Below the pieces are notes generated by a model. That model searched no databases. It had not been told where the DNA came from and was given only the letters and a program-made list of their open reading frames with translations. This document shows, piece after piece, positions 41,759-50,509 of a DNA stretch of 64,000 bases. Position 1 is the stretch's first letter. Each line of letters opens with the position of its first letter. Origin of the DNA: an uncultured Tropicimonas sp. (GTDB taxonomy: Bacteria > Pseudomonadota > Alphaproteobacteria > Rhodobacterales > Rhodobacteraceae); the NCBI GenBank assembly GCA_947497945.1, contig CANMIP010000019.1, positions 52,802 through 116,801 of the forward strand, read 5' to 3'. The translations under genes were made by a program, and so were the position numbers.

Positions 41759-43246
41759 TCAGCCGAGATTCAGCGCCACGAAACGCGGCTCCCCGGCACG
41801 GCGCACGAGCAGCAGGATCGACATGCGTCCGGCTTCGGTCACCTCTTCGATCCGCGCCTCGAGCTCCTCGATGCTCGAAACATCGACCTGGCCAACCTGG
41901 GTAATGATATCCCCGGCGCGCATGCCCTTCTCGAAGGCCTCGCTGGACTCGTCGACCTCCTTGACCAGCAGCCCGGTCATATCCTCTTCCAGATTCATCT
42001 CGGTGATGATGGACGGGGTCAGCGGGCTCACCATCAAGCCAAGGATCTCGGCCTCCTGCGGCTCGACAGCCTCCTCGTCAGGCGTCACGGCGGCGGGAAC
42101 GGCCCCCTCGGCGGTCTCGCGACGGCCCAACGTGACCATGACCGTCTCGGTCTTGCCATCCCGATAGACCTTCAGCCGGACCGACTTGCCGACCTCGGCA
42201 TTGCCGACCTGCTGCACAAGCCCGCGCGTATCGGCAACTTCGGTGCCGTCGAAGCTCATGATAACGTCGCCGGCCAGGACACCCGCTTCCATCGCAGGAC
42301 CTTCCGGCACGTCCGTCACAAGGGCGCCGCTGGCCTCTTCAAGCCCGATCGCCTCGGCCATGTCGTCCGTCACGTCCTGGATCCGCACGCCGAGCCAGCC
42401 ACGGCGGGTCTCGCCGAATTCCTTGAGCTGATCGATCACATTGGTGGCAACGCGCGAGGACATGGCGAAGCCGATGCCGATGGAGCCGCCATTGGGCGAC
42501 AGGATCGCGGTGTTGATGCCGATGACCTCGCCGTCCATGTTGAAGAGCGGACCGCCCGAATTGCCGCGGTTGATGGCGGCGTCGGTCTGGATGAAATCGT
42601 CATAGCTGCCCGAGAGCGCCCGGCCGCGCGCCGAGACGATGCCGGCAGAGACGGAGAAGCCCTGCCCCAGCGGGTTGCCCATGGCCATTACCCAGTCCCC
42701 GACGCGGGCCTTGTCGGAATTGCCCCAAGGCACGAAGGCCAGCGGCGTTTCGGTTTCGACCTTGAGCAGCGCGAGGTCGGTCTTGGGGTCCGTGCCGATC
42801 ACTTCAGCCGGCAATTCGTCGCCGGAGAAGAACTCGATGGTGATCTCGTCGGCCTCGGCGATGACGTGGTTGTTGGTCACGATGAACCCGTCTTCGGAGA
42901 TCACGAAGCCCGACCCCAGCGCCGAGGAGCGGCGCGGGCGCTGCGGCGAGCCGTCCGGGCCGTTGCGCTCCATGAAGTCGCGGAAGAAATCCTCGAAGGG
43001 CGAGCCTTCGGGGACGATCGGGCCGCCTTCGCCATGCGGATTGGAGGCCGTGGCGACCGTGGTCGAGGTGGTGATGTTGACCACCGCCGGGCTGATTTTC
43101 TCGGCGAGGTCGGCAAAGGTCTCGGGCGTACCGCGCGCCTGGGCCGAAAGCGCCTGGGCCATCACAAGGGCGATGCCAAACACGACGGCCGGGATCAGCC
43201 GCGCCACGGCAACCTGTCTTGGAAGGGGGAGAGAATGAGTGGTCAC
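41759..43246 (-). CDS. degP: Periplasmic serine protease / chaperone, DegP (HtrA, Do) family
   Basis: Envelope quality-control protease, 495 residues from a GTG at 43246 with AAGGA seven bases upstream. It has a signal peptide (about 1-37, ending AQARG). The trypsin-like domain carries an intact triad His127 (TNNHVI), Asp157 (KTDLALLK) and Ser230 (RGNSGGPL). Two PDZ domains follow (GWLGVRIQDV and the segment starting EILGLMVSPL). Length and architecture are standard for Do-type proteases. It is monocistronic. Confidence 0.94.
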   Translation of the reverse strand: MTTHSLPLPRQVAVARLIPAVVFGIALVMAQALSAQARGTPETFADLAEKISPAVVNITTSTTVATASNPHGEGGPIVPEGSPFEDFFRDFMERNGPDGSPQRPRRSSALGSGFVISEDGFIVTNNHVIAEADEITIEFFSGDELPAEVIGTDPKTDLALLKVETETPLAFVPWGNSDKARVGDWVMAMGNPLGQGFSVSAGIVSARGRALSGSYDDFIQTDAAINRGNSGGPLFNMDGEVIGINTAILSPNGGSIGIGFAMSSRVATNVIDQLKEFGETRRGWLGVRIQDVTDDMAEAIGLEEASGALVTDVPEGPAMEAGVLAGDVIMSFDGTEVADTRGLVQQVGNAEVGKSVRLKVYRDGKTETVMVTLGRRETAEGAVPAAVTPDEEAVEPQEAEILGLMVSPLTPSIITEMNLEEDMTGLLVKEVDESSEAFEKGMRAGDIITQVGQVDVSSIEELEARIEEVTEAGRMSILLLVRRAGEPRFVALNLG

Positions 43247-43657
43247 TCGATATTCCTTCTGTTTCCTGCGGCCCGTCTTGCCGGCGGGCCAATGATCCGG
43301 AGCTGCGCTGTCTCGCACAGCAATTGTGCAGCTATAGAAATTCATGCAGCCGGGAGTCGCAATTCAAAGACCCGTCGCAACCTGTCACGAGCCCGTGACA
43401 GGACACGCGAGCTTGCCTCAAATGCCGAGGTCGGCCCTGCGGGAAGTGTCTCAGGCCGCAAGCGCTGGCGCAAGTCCTAGCTGGGCCGTCTCTCGGGATC
43501 GGGTGGTTTCGGATGGGCCGGATTGACGGGGATGCGGTCTGAGCCACTATGCGCCGCGCCTGCAAGGTACCGCATCGGCGGCCGTGCGAGCGCCTGCCCG
43601 TCAGACCGGGCAGGCGCGCGCATGTCGGGCTTCGCCCCTGTTCCCAGCCCAGCGGCA
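43247..43657. other. 411-bp region between degP and the ALDH gene, with terminator
   Basis: No gene is supported. At 43590-43617 an 11-bp perfect stem (GCGCCTGCCCG with CGGGCAGGCGC, loop TCAGAC) lies just downstream of the aldehyde dehydrogenase stop and is its likely terminator. The part nearest degP (43310-43390) is AT-richer and should carry the degP promoter; no clear heat-shock or sigma-E element was identified. Confidence 0.6.
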
Positions 43658-45988
43658 CTATTCGCCGTAGGGCACCCAGATCGTCTTGATCTCCGTCGCC
43701 TGTGCCAGCGCATCCCGGCCTTTCGCGGCAGCGTCCATGCCGGCAGCCCAGGTCCGCTTGAGGTTCCCGGCGGCGGCGACCTCGATGGCGGCGTCCAGCG
43801 CTTGCGACGAGAAGTTCCAGACCGCGTCCACATCAAGATGCGAGGCGATATCGGCCGAGAGCGGAGCTTGCGCGCCGGTGACGATGTTGACCACCCCGGC
43901 GGGGACATCGGAGGTCTCCAGCACCTGGTAGAAATCCGTGGCGGCCAGCGGGAAGGCTTCGGACGGCACGAGCACGATCCGGTTGCCCATGGCGATGGCC
44001 GGGGCCATGGCGGCGATGAGGCCGAGGAGCGGCTTCTGTGGCGGGCAGATGGCGCCGATCACGCCAAGCGGCTCGTTCACCGCCACGGCGAGACCGCGCA
44101 TCGGCACGGGTTTGGCGGCGCCGTCATGCTTGTCCGCCCAGGCGGCATGGGTGAAGAGCAGGTCGATGGCCGCTTCGACCTCCGCGGCGCCGTCCGACCC
44201 ACCGGTCATGGCGTCGATCCGGGTGGCGAACTCGGCGGCGCGGGCGGAGAGGTTCTCGGCGATGTAGAACAGGATCTGCGCCCGCAGGTGGCCTGTGGAT
44301 TTCGCCCAGCCGGACGCCTTGCCAGCGGCTTCGACCGCATTGCGGATATCCTTGCGGTTGCCTTCGCCGACATGGCCGAGAAGCGCGCCTTTTGCGCCCC
44401 AGATCGTGCGAGAATAGCCCGAGTCTGGCCGCGCCTGCTTGCCGCCGACATACATCTTGGCGGTGCGGTCGAGCGGGTCGTCCGGCGTCGGGTTGGCGGG
44501 GGCCGCGAAGGGGGCGATGCTGGCGGCGCGGGCGGGGGTCTCGGCCGCTTTTGTATAGGCCAGCAGGCCTTCCCAACCGCCTTCGCGGCCGAAGCCGCTC
44601 TCCCGCACGCCGCCGAAGCCGGCGGCGGCGTCGAAGAGGTTGGTGGCGTTGACCCAGACCACGCCGGAGGCGAGCTTGGGGGCGATGTCGAGCGCGAGGT
44701 TCACATTCTCGGTCCAGACCGAGGCAGCGAGCCCGTAGCGGGTGTTGTTGGCGATCTGCACCGCCTCGGCGGGGGTGCGGAAGGTGGTCGAGACCAGCAC
44801 CGGGCCGAAGATCTCCTCCTGCATCAGCCGGTCTGCCGGGGCGAGGCCGGTGATCAGGGTCGGCGGGTAGAAGCAGCCCTCGGGCAGGGTGACATCGGGT
44901 TGGTAGACCTCGCCGGCGTCTGCGCCTTCCTCGACGAAGCGCTTGACCGTCTGGAGCTGCACCGGGTCGATCAGCGCGCCGACATCAATGCATTTGTCCA
45001 ACGGGTCGCCGATGCGGAGTGCGCCCATCCGGGCTTTGAGCTTGGCGTGGAAACGGGCTTCGATGCCTTCCTGCACCAGCAGGCGGGAGCCGGCGCAGCA
45101 GACCTGGCCCTGGTTGAACCAGATCGCGTCGACGAGGCCCTCGACGGCGGAATCGAGATCCGCGTCTTCGAAGACGATATAGGGGGATTTGCCCCCCAGT
45201 TCGAGCGTCAGCGATTTGCCGGAGCCGGCGGTGGCCTCGCGGATGGCGCGTCCCACGGCGGTGGAGCCGGTAAAGGCGATCTTGTCGACTTCCGCGCCGA
45301 CCAGCGTCTCACCGGCCGTGCCGTCACCGGTGACGATGTTGACGACGCCCGCCGGAAGGCCCGCTTCCTGGCAGATCTGGCCGAAGAGCAGGGCGGTCAG
45401 CGGGGTGAACTCGGCCGGTTTCAGAACCACCGTGTTGCCCATGGCGATGGCCGGGGCGATCTTCCAGGCGAGCATCAGCAGCGGGAAATTCCACGGGATG
45501 ATCTGGCCGCAGACGCCAAGGGGCGCGCGGTCGGGCAGCTCTTCCTCCATGAGCTGCGCCATGCCGGCATGGTAGTAGAAATGCCGGGCGGCGAGCGGGA
45601 TATCGAGGTCGCGGCTCTCGCGGATCGGCTTGCCGTTGTCGAGCGTTTCCAGCACGGCGAAGAGGCGGGCGTGTTTTTGCAGCAGCCGCGCCAACGCATA
45701 GAGGGAGCGCGCGCGCTTGTGACCGCCAAGCCCGGCCCAGCCGGGTTGCGCGGCGCGGGCGGCGGCAACGGCGGCGTCTATGTCGGATTGGCTGGCCTGT
45801 GTGACCGTGGCCAGCGCATCGCCGGTGGCCGGGTTGCGGGTCTCGAAGCCCTCACCGGCGTCGGTGAAGCTGCCGCTGATGAAATGGCCAAAGGTGCGCC
45901 CGCGCGCCTCTAACCAGGCTTGCGCCTCGGCGGCGCTTTCAGGGGCGGGGCCGTAGTCCATGCTCTCGAAGATGTCCTTGATATTCAT
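43658..45988 (-). CDS. Two-domain aldehyde dehydrogenase, ALDH16 type
   Basis: A 776-residue tandem aldehyde dehydrogenase. Domain 1 (about 30-490) is complete: Asn167 (PWNF), Glu263 (LELGGK) and catalytic Cys297 (FNQGQVC). Domain 2 (about 510-776) is shorter and lacks the cysteine and glutamate motifs; it keeps ALDH-like segments such as VNEPLGVIGAICPPQKPLLG and PSEAFPLAATDF. One active plus one pseudo-ALDH domain defines family ALDH16, known from animals and some bacteria. It starts 14 bp after deoC, which fits oxidation of the acetaldehyde released by DeoC. Confidence 0.93.
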   Translation of the reverse strand: MNIKDIFESMDYGPAPESAAEAQAWLEARGRTFGHFISGSFTDAGEGFETRNPATGDALATVTQASQSDIDAAVAAARAAQPGWAGLGGHKRARSLYALARLLQKHARLFAVLETLDNGKPIRESRDLDIPLAARHFYYHAGMAQLMEEELPDRAPLGVCGQIIPWNFPLLMLAWKIAPAIAMGNTVVLKPAEFTPLTALLFGQICQEAGLPAGVVNIVTGDGTAGETLVGAEVDKIAFTGSTAVGRAIREATAGSGKSLTLELGGKSPYIVFEDADLDSAVEGLVDAIWFNQGQVCCAGSRLLVQEGIEARFHAKLKARMGALRIGDPLDKCIDVGALIDPVQLQTVKRFVEEGADAGEVYQPDVTLPEGCFYPPTLITGLAPADRLMQEEIFGPVLVSTTFRTPAEAVQIANNTRYGLAASVWTENVNLALDIAPKLASGVVWVNATNLFDAAAGFGGVRESGFGREGGWEGLLAYTKAAETPARAASIAPFAAPANPTPDDPLDRTAKMYVGGKQARPDSGYSRTIWGAKGALLGHVGEGNRKDIRNAVEAAGKASGWAKSTGHLRAQILFYIAENLSARAAEFATRIDAMTGGSDGAAEVEAAIDLLFTHAAWADKHDGAAKPVPMRGLAVAVNEPLGVIGAICPPQKPLLGLIAAMAPAIAMGNRIVLVPSEAFPLAATDFYQVLETSDVPAGVVNIVTGAQAPLSADIASHLDVDAVWNFSSQALDAAIEVAAAGNLKRTWAAGMDAAAKGRDALAQATEIKTIWVPYGE

Positions 45989-46002
45989 GTGAGCCTCCCG
46001 GA

Positions 46003-47013
46003 TCAGGCCAGCGGATGACGGAACGCGGCGGAATAGGCGCCGGTGACGTGGTGTTCGAGCTGTCGCTCGATATCGCCAAGGAGCGACGATGCGCCGAAGC
46101 GGAAGAGGTCCGGCTGCAGCCAGCGATTGCCCAGCTCCTCCTTGAGGAGCGAGAGATAGACCAGCGAATCCTTGGCCTTGGAGATGCCGCCGGCGGGCTT
46201 GTAACCGACCTTGATGCCGGTGCGGGCCTCGTAGTCGCGGATGGCGCGGATCATCACGAGCGAGACGGGGAGCGTGGCGTTGACGCCCTCCTTGCCGGTC
46301 GAGGTCTTGATGAAATCGGCCCCGGCCATCATGCAGATCAGCGAGGCGCGGGCAACATTGCGCAAGGAACCAAGCTCGCCGGTGGCGAGGATGGCCTTGA
46401 CATGCGCTTCGCCGCAGGCGGCGCGGAATTCCTTCATCTCGTCATAGAGCGCCTGCCAGTTGCCGGTCAGGACGTGGCGGCGGGAGATGACGATGTCGAT
46501 CTCGGCGGCGCCGGCCTTCACCGACTCGCCGATCTCGGCCACGCGCAGCGCGAAGGGCGAGAGACCGGCGGGGAAACCGGTGGAGACCGCGGCGACTGGG
46601 ATGCCGGAGCCTTGCAGCGCCTCGACGGCCACCTCGACCATGTCGTGATAGACGCAGACAGCGCCCGTGGTCAGGCGTTCCATGCCGAGCGCGTCCAGCA
46701 GGTCTTCGCGCACCGGCTGGCGGGCCTTGGCGCAGAGACGGCGGACACGGCCGGGCGTATCGTCGCCAGCCAGCGTCGTCAGGTCGATCAGCGAGATCGC
46801 CTTCAGCAGCCAGGCCGCCTGGTAGTCCTTCTTGACCGAGCGGCGGCCGGGCAGCGTGGCGGTGCGGCGCTCGATGGCCGAGGTGTTGGCCTGGGCGCGC
46901 ATCACCCAGTCCATGTCCAGCTCCATGCCGGGGTTGCGGATCAGCCCCGCGACTTGCGGCAGGTGGTCGGGCCGCTGGGTCACGGCCGTCGTGGTCTCGG
47001 TCTGGCTTTGCAT
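46003..47013 (-). CDS. deoC: Deoxyribose-phosphate aldolase DeoC
   Basis: Class I aldolase that splits 2-deoxyribose-5-phosphate into acetaldehyde and glyceraldehyde-3-phosphate. It has 336 residues from the ATG at 47013 (GGAGG ten bases upstream). The Schiff-base lysine lies in DFIKTSTGKEG and the proton-relay lysine in VGYKPAGGI; VKAILATGEL is also typical. The protein is of the longer eukaryote-like DeoC type (over 300 residues). It is cotranscribed with ALDH16, giving a two-step route from deoxynucleosides to acid. No nucleoside phosphorylase is adjacent. Confidence 0.94.
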   Translation of the reverse strand: MQSQTETTTAVTQRPDHLPQVAGLIRNPGMELDMDWVMRAQANTSAIERRTATLPGRRSVKKDYQAAWLLKAISLIDLTTLAGDDTPGRVRRLCAKARQPVREDLLDALGMERLTTGAVCVYHDMVEVAVEALQGSGIPVAAVSTGFPAGLSPFALRVAEIGESVKAGAAEIDIVISRRHVLTGNWQALYDEMKEFRAACGEAHVKAILATGELGSLRNVARASLICMMAGADFIKTSTGKEGVNATLPVSLVMIRAIRDYEARTGIKVGYKPAGGISKAKDSLVYLSLLKEELGNRWLQPDLFRFGASSLLGDIERQLEHHVTGAYSAAFRHPLA

Positions 47014-47083
47014 CGGGGATGTCCTCCCATGGGAAATCACCGCAGCACGCTCGCACGCGTCGCCCGAAGGGGCAAGCGCGGGA

Positions 47084-48190
47084 TCATTGCGGCAGCAGGC
47101 GGGCGAAGGTTTCGGCGGCAAACGGGTCGGCCTCTGTGGAGAGGCGCGGCTGGAGGCGGTCATAGGCCTTCCAGTTGGTGGTGATGGCGCGGCAATGCCA
47201 GTAGCCGAAATCACTGCGCTTCAGGAGGCGCATCGGCAAAGGCAGGGCGGGGCGGTGTACGTCCCAGCCCAGATGGCGGCGCCAGCCATCGGGGCGGATG
47301 CAGTATTTCGTCGGGCAGGGACCGACCCCGACTTCCGGGTGCAGGTGATCGGCATGGCGGAAGGGCGGTTCGCTGTCCATGGCCGGGCTGGTCCAGCAGC
47401 CTTCGAAGGCGACGAGACCGAGCGGGCTCTCGACCGCGGCGTCGAAGACGGAGCCGCCGCGGCTCCAGACGATCTCGTCGATATCGGCATTGAGCACAGC
47501 GCGGGCGCGGGAGAGAAATCGCAGGCGGGCGTGGTTGAGCATCGCCGGTTGCAGGAACTTCGCTCCGCCGCCACCGGTTTTCGAGCGCACCGGCCCGTAG
47601 GTCTGGGGTACATTGAGGACAACGCCGCGCTTGAGGCCGGCGCGCGCCATCGCGTCGAGGATCGCCTGCGGCGGGTAGGCGTCGGAGCCATTGTCCATCA
47701 GCAGCATCGCTTCGAGCCCGTGCTCGGCGACGTGGAAACGCGCCCAGTCCTCGATCCAGTCGAGCTGGTTGTTGCGCGAGATATGAAGCGAGGCGTTGAG
47801 CCCGGCGAAATGCGCGGTCTGAACCGGGCTGATGCCGCTCTCGCCCTGCCAGCGGCCGGAACGGGCCGAGATCCGTTCCGCGCCGGCGGGCAGGTTTATC
47901 TCGACGATGTCATGACGGCGGTGGCGGTGCGTGCGGCGGATACGGGCGGGCTGGCCGTCGACCTTCAGCGCACCATCTGCGAGGAAGGCCTTGAAATTCA
48001 GCAGTTTCGGGCAAATCAGGCGCAGCCGCCGACCATCGGCCAGGGCGTCATACCAGAGCGTCGTCCAGTCATAGGCCTCCTTGAAGCCCTCCCCCTGGGC
48101 CGCAGGCGGCACGATGGCGGAGCGGGTCTTGCCGCTGCCTTCCACCGAAAGCGATTGCATCTCAGCTATGAAAAAATCGTCCTGCGCCAT
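47084..48190 (-). CDS. Glycosyltransferase family 2-like protein
   Basis: A 368-residue cytoplasmic protein, started at the ATG at 48190 (GAGG six bases upstream) rather than at 48202. The central region SLHISRNNQLDWIEDWARFH followed by LLMDNGSDAYP resembles the Glyco_tranf_2_4 group (RNE..WL..H, then YDNGSxD), with DADIDEIVW-like text (LNADIDEIVW) as the likely DxD nucleotide-sugar site. No polysaccharide genes surround it. The assignment is moderate because the first 120 residues are not recognised. Confidence 0.65.
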   Translation of the reverse strand: MAQDDFFIAEMQSLSVEGSGKTRSAIVPPAAQGEGFKEAYDWTTLWYDALADGRRLRLICPKLLNFKAFLADGALKVDGQPARIRRTHRHRRHDIVEINLPAGAERISARSGRWQGESGISPVQTAHFAGLNASLHISRNNQLDWIEDWARFHVAEHGLEAMLLMDNGSDAYPPQAILDAMARAGLKRGVVLNVPQTYGPVRSKTGGGGAKFLQPAMLNHARLRFLSRARAVLNADIDEIVWSRGGSVFDAAVESPLGLVAFEGCWTSPAMDSEPPFRHADHLHPEVGVGPCPTKYCIRPDGWRRHLGWDVHRPALPLPMRLLKRSDFGYWHCRAITTNWKAYDRLQPRLSTEADPFAAETFARLLPQ

Positions 48191-48250
48191 GGCCCGCCTC
48201 ATAGGCCAAATTTCAGGATCTTTCCAACCGGAAAGGCGCGCGCAGTTGCG

Positions 48251-48610
48251 TCAGGCCGCAAGTTCCTGCCCGTTGGTGAGCTGGTAGTTGAAACGCGCCG
48301 TCCCGTTGCGAAACCGATCAACCGACACCTTGGACAGGGTGAACTCGAAGAGACGGCGGTTCGGCCCCTGCTTGGCATCGCCATCCTCGGTCAGCACGGC
48401 CCGAATCTTGCGCTCGGAATTGCCGGCGGTGAGCTGGCTGACAACGGCATCGAACTGTTTCTGGGCGAGCGTGGTATCGCGGGGACCATGTGTCCGCCAG
48501 CTCTGATCAAGAGCGCCGCGCTGCAGGTCGCTTGCGTTCAGGACCGGGAGCGTGCCCATGCCGGAAACGGTGGCGGTCCAGTGGCCGCGGGTCTGGGAAA
48601 TCTTTACCAA
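48251..48610 (-). CDS. Hypothetical protein
   Basis: A 119-residue hydrophilic protein without signal peptide or cysteine. The best start is a TTG at 48610 with AAAAGGA nine bases upstream (MVKISQTRGHW); no ATG fits. Coherent composition and the segment LFEFTLSKVSVDRFRNGTARFNYQL suggest a real small beta-rich protein, but no family is recognised. It is 60 bp upstream of the glycosyltransferase-like gene on the same strand, so the two may be cotranscribed. Confidence 0.5.
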   Translation of the reverse strand: MVKISQTRGHWTATVSGMGTLPVLNASDLQRGALDQSWRTHGPRDTTLAQKQFDAVVSQLTAGNSERKIRAVLTEDGDAKQGPNRRLFEFTLSKVSVDRFRNGTARFNYQLTNGQELAA

Positions 48611-48711
48611 GTCGGGAATCCTTTTCTGTCGGGCGAACGAGTGTCCGCCGCCCAACAGAGATGGGGAGCCGGGAGGCGAATTACATGTCCCGCAGGTCCG
48701 GTATGCGCGGC

Positions 48712-50451
48712 TCAGGCGGCTGAATCGGAGGCCTGGGCGTTGGGCGAGAGCGCCATGAAGGCGTCGAATTGCGACAGGAAGACGCGGCCGTTCATCTCCT
48801 CGAGGAAATGGCTGCGCTGAAGCCGGTCCATGACCGGTCCCTTGACCTCGGAGAGATGCAGTTTGATGCCCATATCCTTGAGTCGCCGCAGGATGGAATC
48901 GAGCGATTCCAGCGCCGAGAGGTCGACCTCGTTCACGGCCGGGAAGTTCAGCACCACATGCTTGAGCTGGGTGTCGCCGACAACGCGGTCATAGACGTAA
49001 TCCTCCAGGAAGCGCGCATTGGCGAAATAGAGGCTCTCATCGACGCGCAGCGTGACCATTGTCGGGTCGGTCAGAACCTTGTGGCGGCAGATATTGCGGA
49101 AATGCTGGGTGCCGGGGACAAGGCCGATCTCGGCCACATGCGGGCGAGACGTCTTGTAGAGATGCAGGAAGATCGAGAGCACGACGCCGGCGGAGACGCC
49201 GATCTCGACGCCCATGCCGAGGGTCAGCAGGATCGTCGCGGAGACGGCGAAGAAATCGGGCTTGGAAAACTGCCAGGCATGTTTGACCACCGAGAAATCC
49301 ACCAGGCTGAGCACGGCGACGATGATGGTCGCGGCGAGCGTGGCCTTGGGGAGGAAGAACAGGAGCGGCGTCAGCAGCAGCGCGGCGAGCAGGATGCCGA
49401 TGGCGGTGAAGGCGCCGGCGGCGGGGGTCTCGGCGCCGGCGTCGAAATTGACGACCGAGCGGGCGAAGCCGCCGGTGACCGGGTAGCCGCCGGAGATCGC
49501 GGCGGCGACGTTGGACGTGCCGAGCCCGATGAGTTCCTGGTTGGGGTCGATGCGTTGGCGCTTCTTGGCGGCGAGCGTCTGGGCGACGGAAACCGATTCG
49601 ACGAAGCCGATGATGGAGATCAGGATCGCCGGGCCGATCAGGGCCTTCCAGAGCTCGGGGTCGAGCGAGGGGGCGGAGAGCGGCGGCATCCCGCGCGGCA
49701 CTTCGCCGACGATGGCGACGCCGCGATCGGCGAGGCCGAGCATCCAGGCAAGCACGGTGGTGACAACAACGGCGGCGACGGGGCCGGCCTTGGTGAGGAT
49801 ATCGGCGAGGCGCGGTTTGATACCGGATTTCAGCAGCAGCGGCTTCAGACCCTTGCGGACCCAGAACAGGAAGGCGGTTGCCGAGGTGCCGATGATCACG
49901 GTCCAGAGATTGGTCTGGCCGAGATTGCCGAAGATCGCGCCGAGCGTTTCCAGCAGGTTGTGGCCAGAAGCCTCGACGCCGAGGATATGCTTGAGCTGCG
50001 AGGTGGCAATAAGGATTCCGCTCGCGGTGATGAAGCCCGCAATCACCGGATGCGAAAGGAAATTGGCAATGAATCCAAGCCGCAACAGACCCATCACGGT
50101 CAGGAACAGGCCGGAGATGAAGGCCAGCGTGATGGCGGCGAGTGCTATGGCGCTCGGGTCGGAGAGACCGAGATTGCCCACCGCGGCGGCGGTCATCAGC
50201 GAGACCACGGCCACCGGTCCAACGGCCAGCGCGCGCGAGGTGCCGAAGATCGCGTAAGCGACCAGCGGCAGGATCGAGGCATAGAGGCCCATCTCCGCCG
50301 GCAGGCCGGCGAGCAGCGCATAGGCAAGCGACTGTGGGATCAGCATGATCGTCACGATCACCGCGGCGAGCGCATCGCTTTCGAAGGTCTGGCGCGTGTA
50401 TTGGCTGCCCCAATCGAGAATGGGCAGGTAGCGGCGGAGGAAGGGAGGCAT
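48712..50451 (-). CDS. SulP family anion transporter with STAS domain
   Basis: Membrane transporter of 579 residues, SLC26/SulP family. The ATG at 50451 was chosen; the frame stays open upstream through the spacer without protein character. It begins with LPILDWGSQYTRQTFESDALAA and the signature IPQSLAYALLAGLPAEMGLYAS, has about 10-12 helices, and ends with a cytoplasmic STAS domain (about 440-560; HVVLNFPAVNEVDLSALESL). It lies last in the sulfur operon, so sulfate, sulfite or thiosulfate movement is likely, though bicarbonate cannot be excluded. Confidence 0.9.
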   Translation of the reverse strand: MPPFLRRYLPILDWGSQYTRQTFESDALAAVIVTIMLIPQSLAYALLAGLPAEMGLYASILPLVAYAIFGTSRALAVGPVAVVSLMTAAAVGNLGLSDPSAIALAAITLAFISGLFLTVMGLLRLGFIANFLSHPVIAGFITASGILIATSQLKHILGVEASGHNLLETLGAIFGNLGQTNLWTVIIGTSATAFLFWVRKGLKPLLLKSGIKPRLADILTKAGPVAAVVVTTVLAWMLGLADRGVAIVGEVPRGMPPLSAPSLDPELWKALIGPAILISIIGFVESVSVAQTLAAKKRQRIDPNQELIGLGTSNVAAAISGGYPVTGGFARSVVNFDAGAETPAAGAFTAIGILLAALLLTPLLFFLPKATLAATIIVAVLSLVDFSVVKHAWQFSKPDFFAVSATILLTLGMGVEIGVSAGVVLSIFLHLYKTSRPHVAEIGLVPGTQHFRNICRHKVLTDPTMVTLRVDESLYFANARFLEDYVYDRVVGDTQLKHVVLNFPAVNEVDLSALESLDSILRRLKDMGIKLHLSEVKGPVMDRLQRSHFLEEMNGRVFLSQFDAFMALSPNAQASDSAA

Positions 50452-50509
50452 CTGGGAGGAACCTTGAAACGGGGGAGGCCGGTGCGCCCGGGAGCGCGCC
50501 GGGAGAGTG

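Noticed and set aside
43332..43658. Reverse-strand open frame of 108 codons between degP and the ALDH gene
   Set aside because: Cys/Arg/Pro-rich composition, no ribosome site, and it spans a terminator hairpin; regarded as a chance frame.
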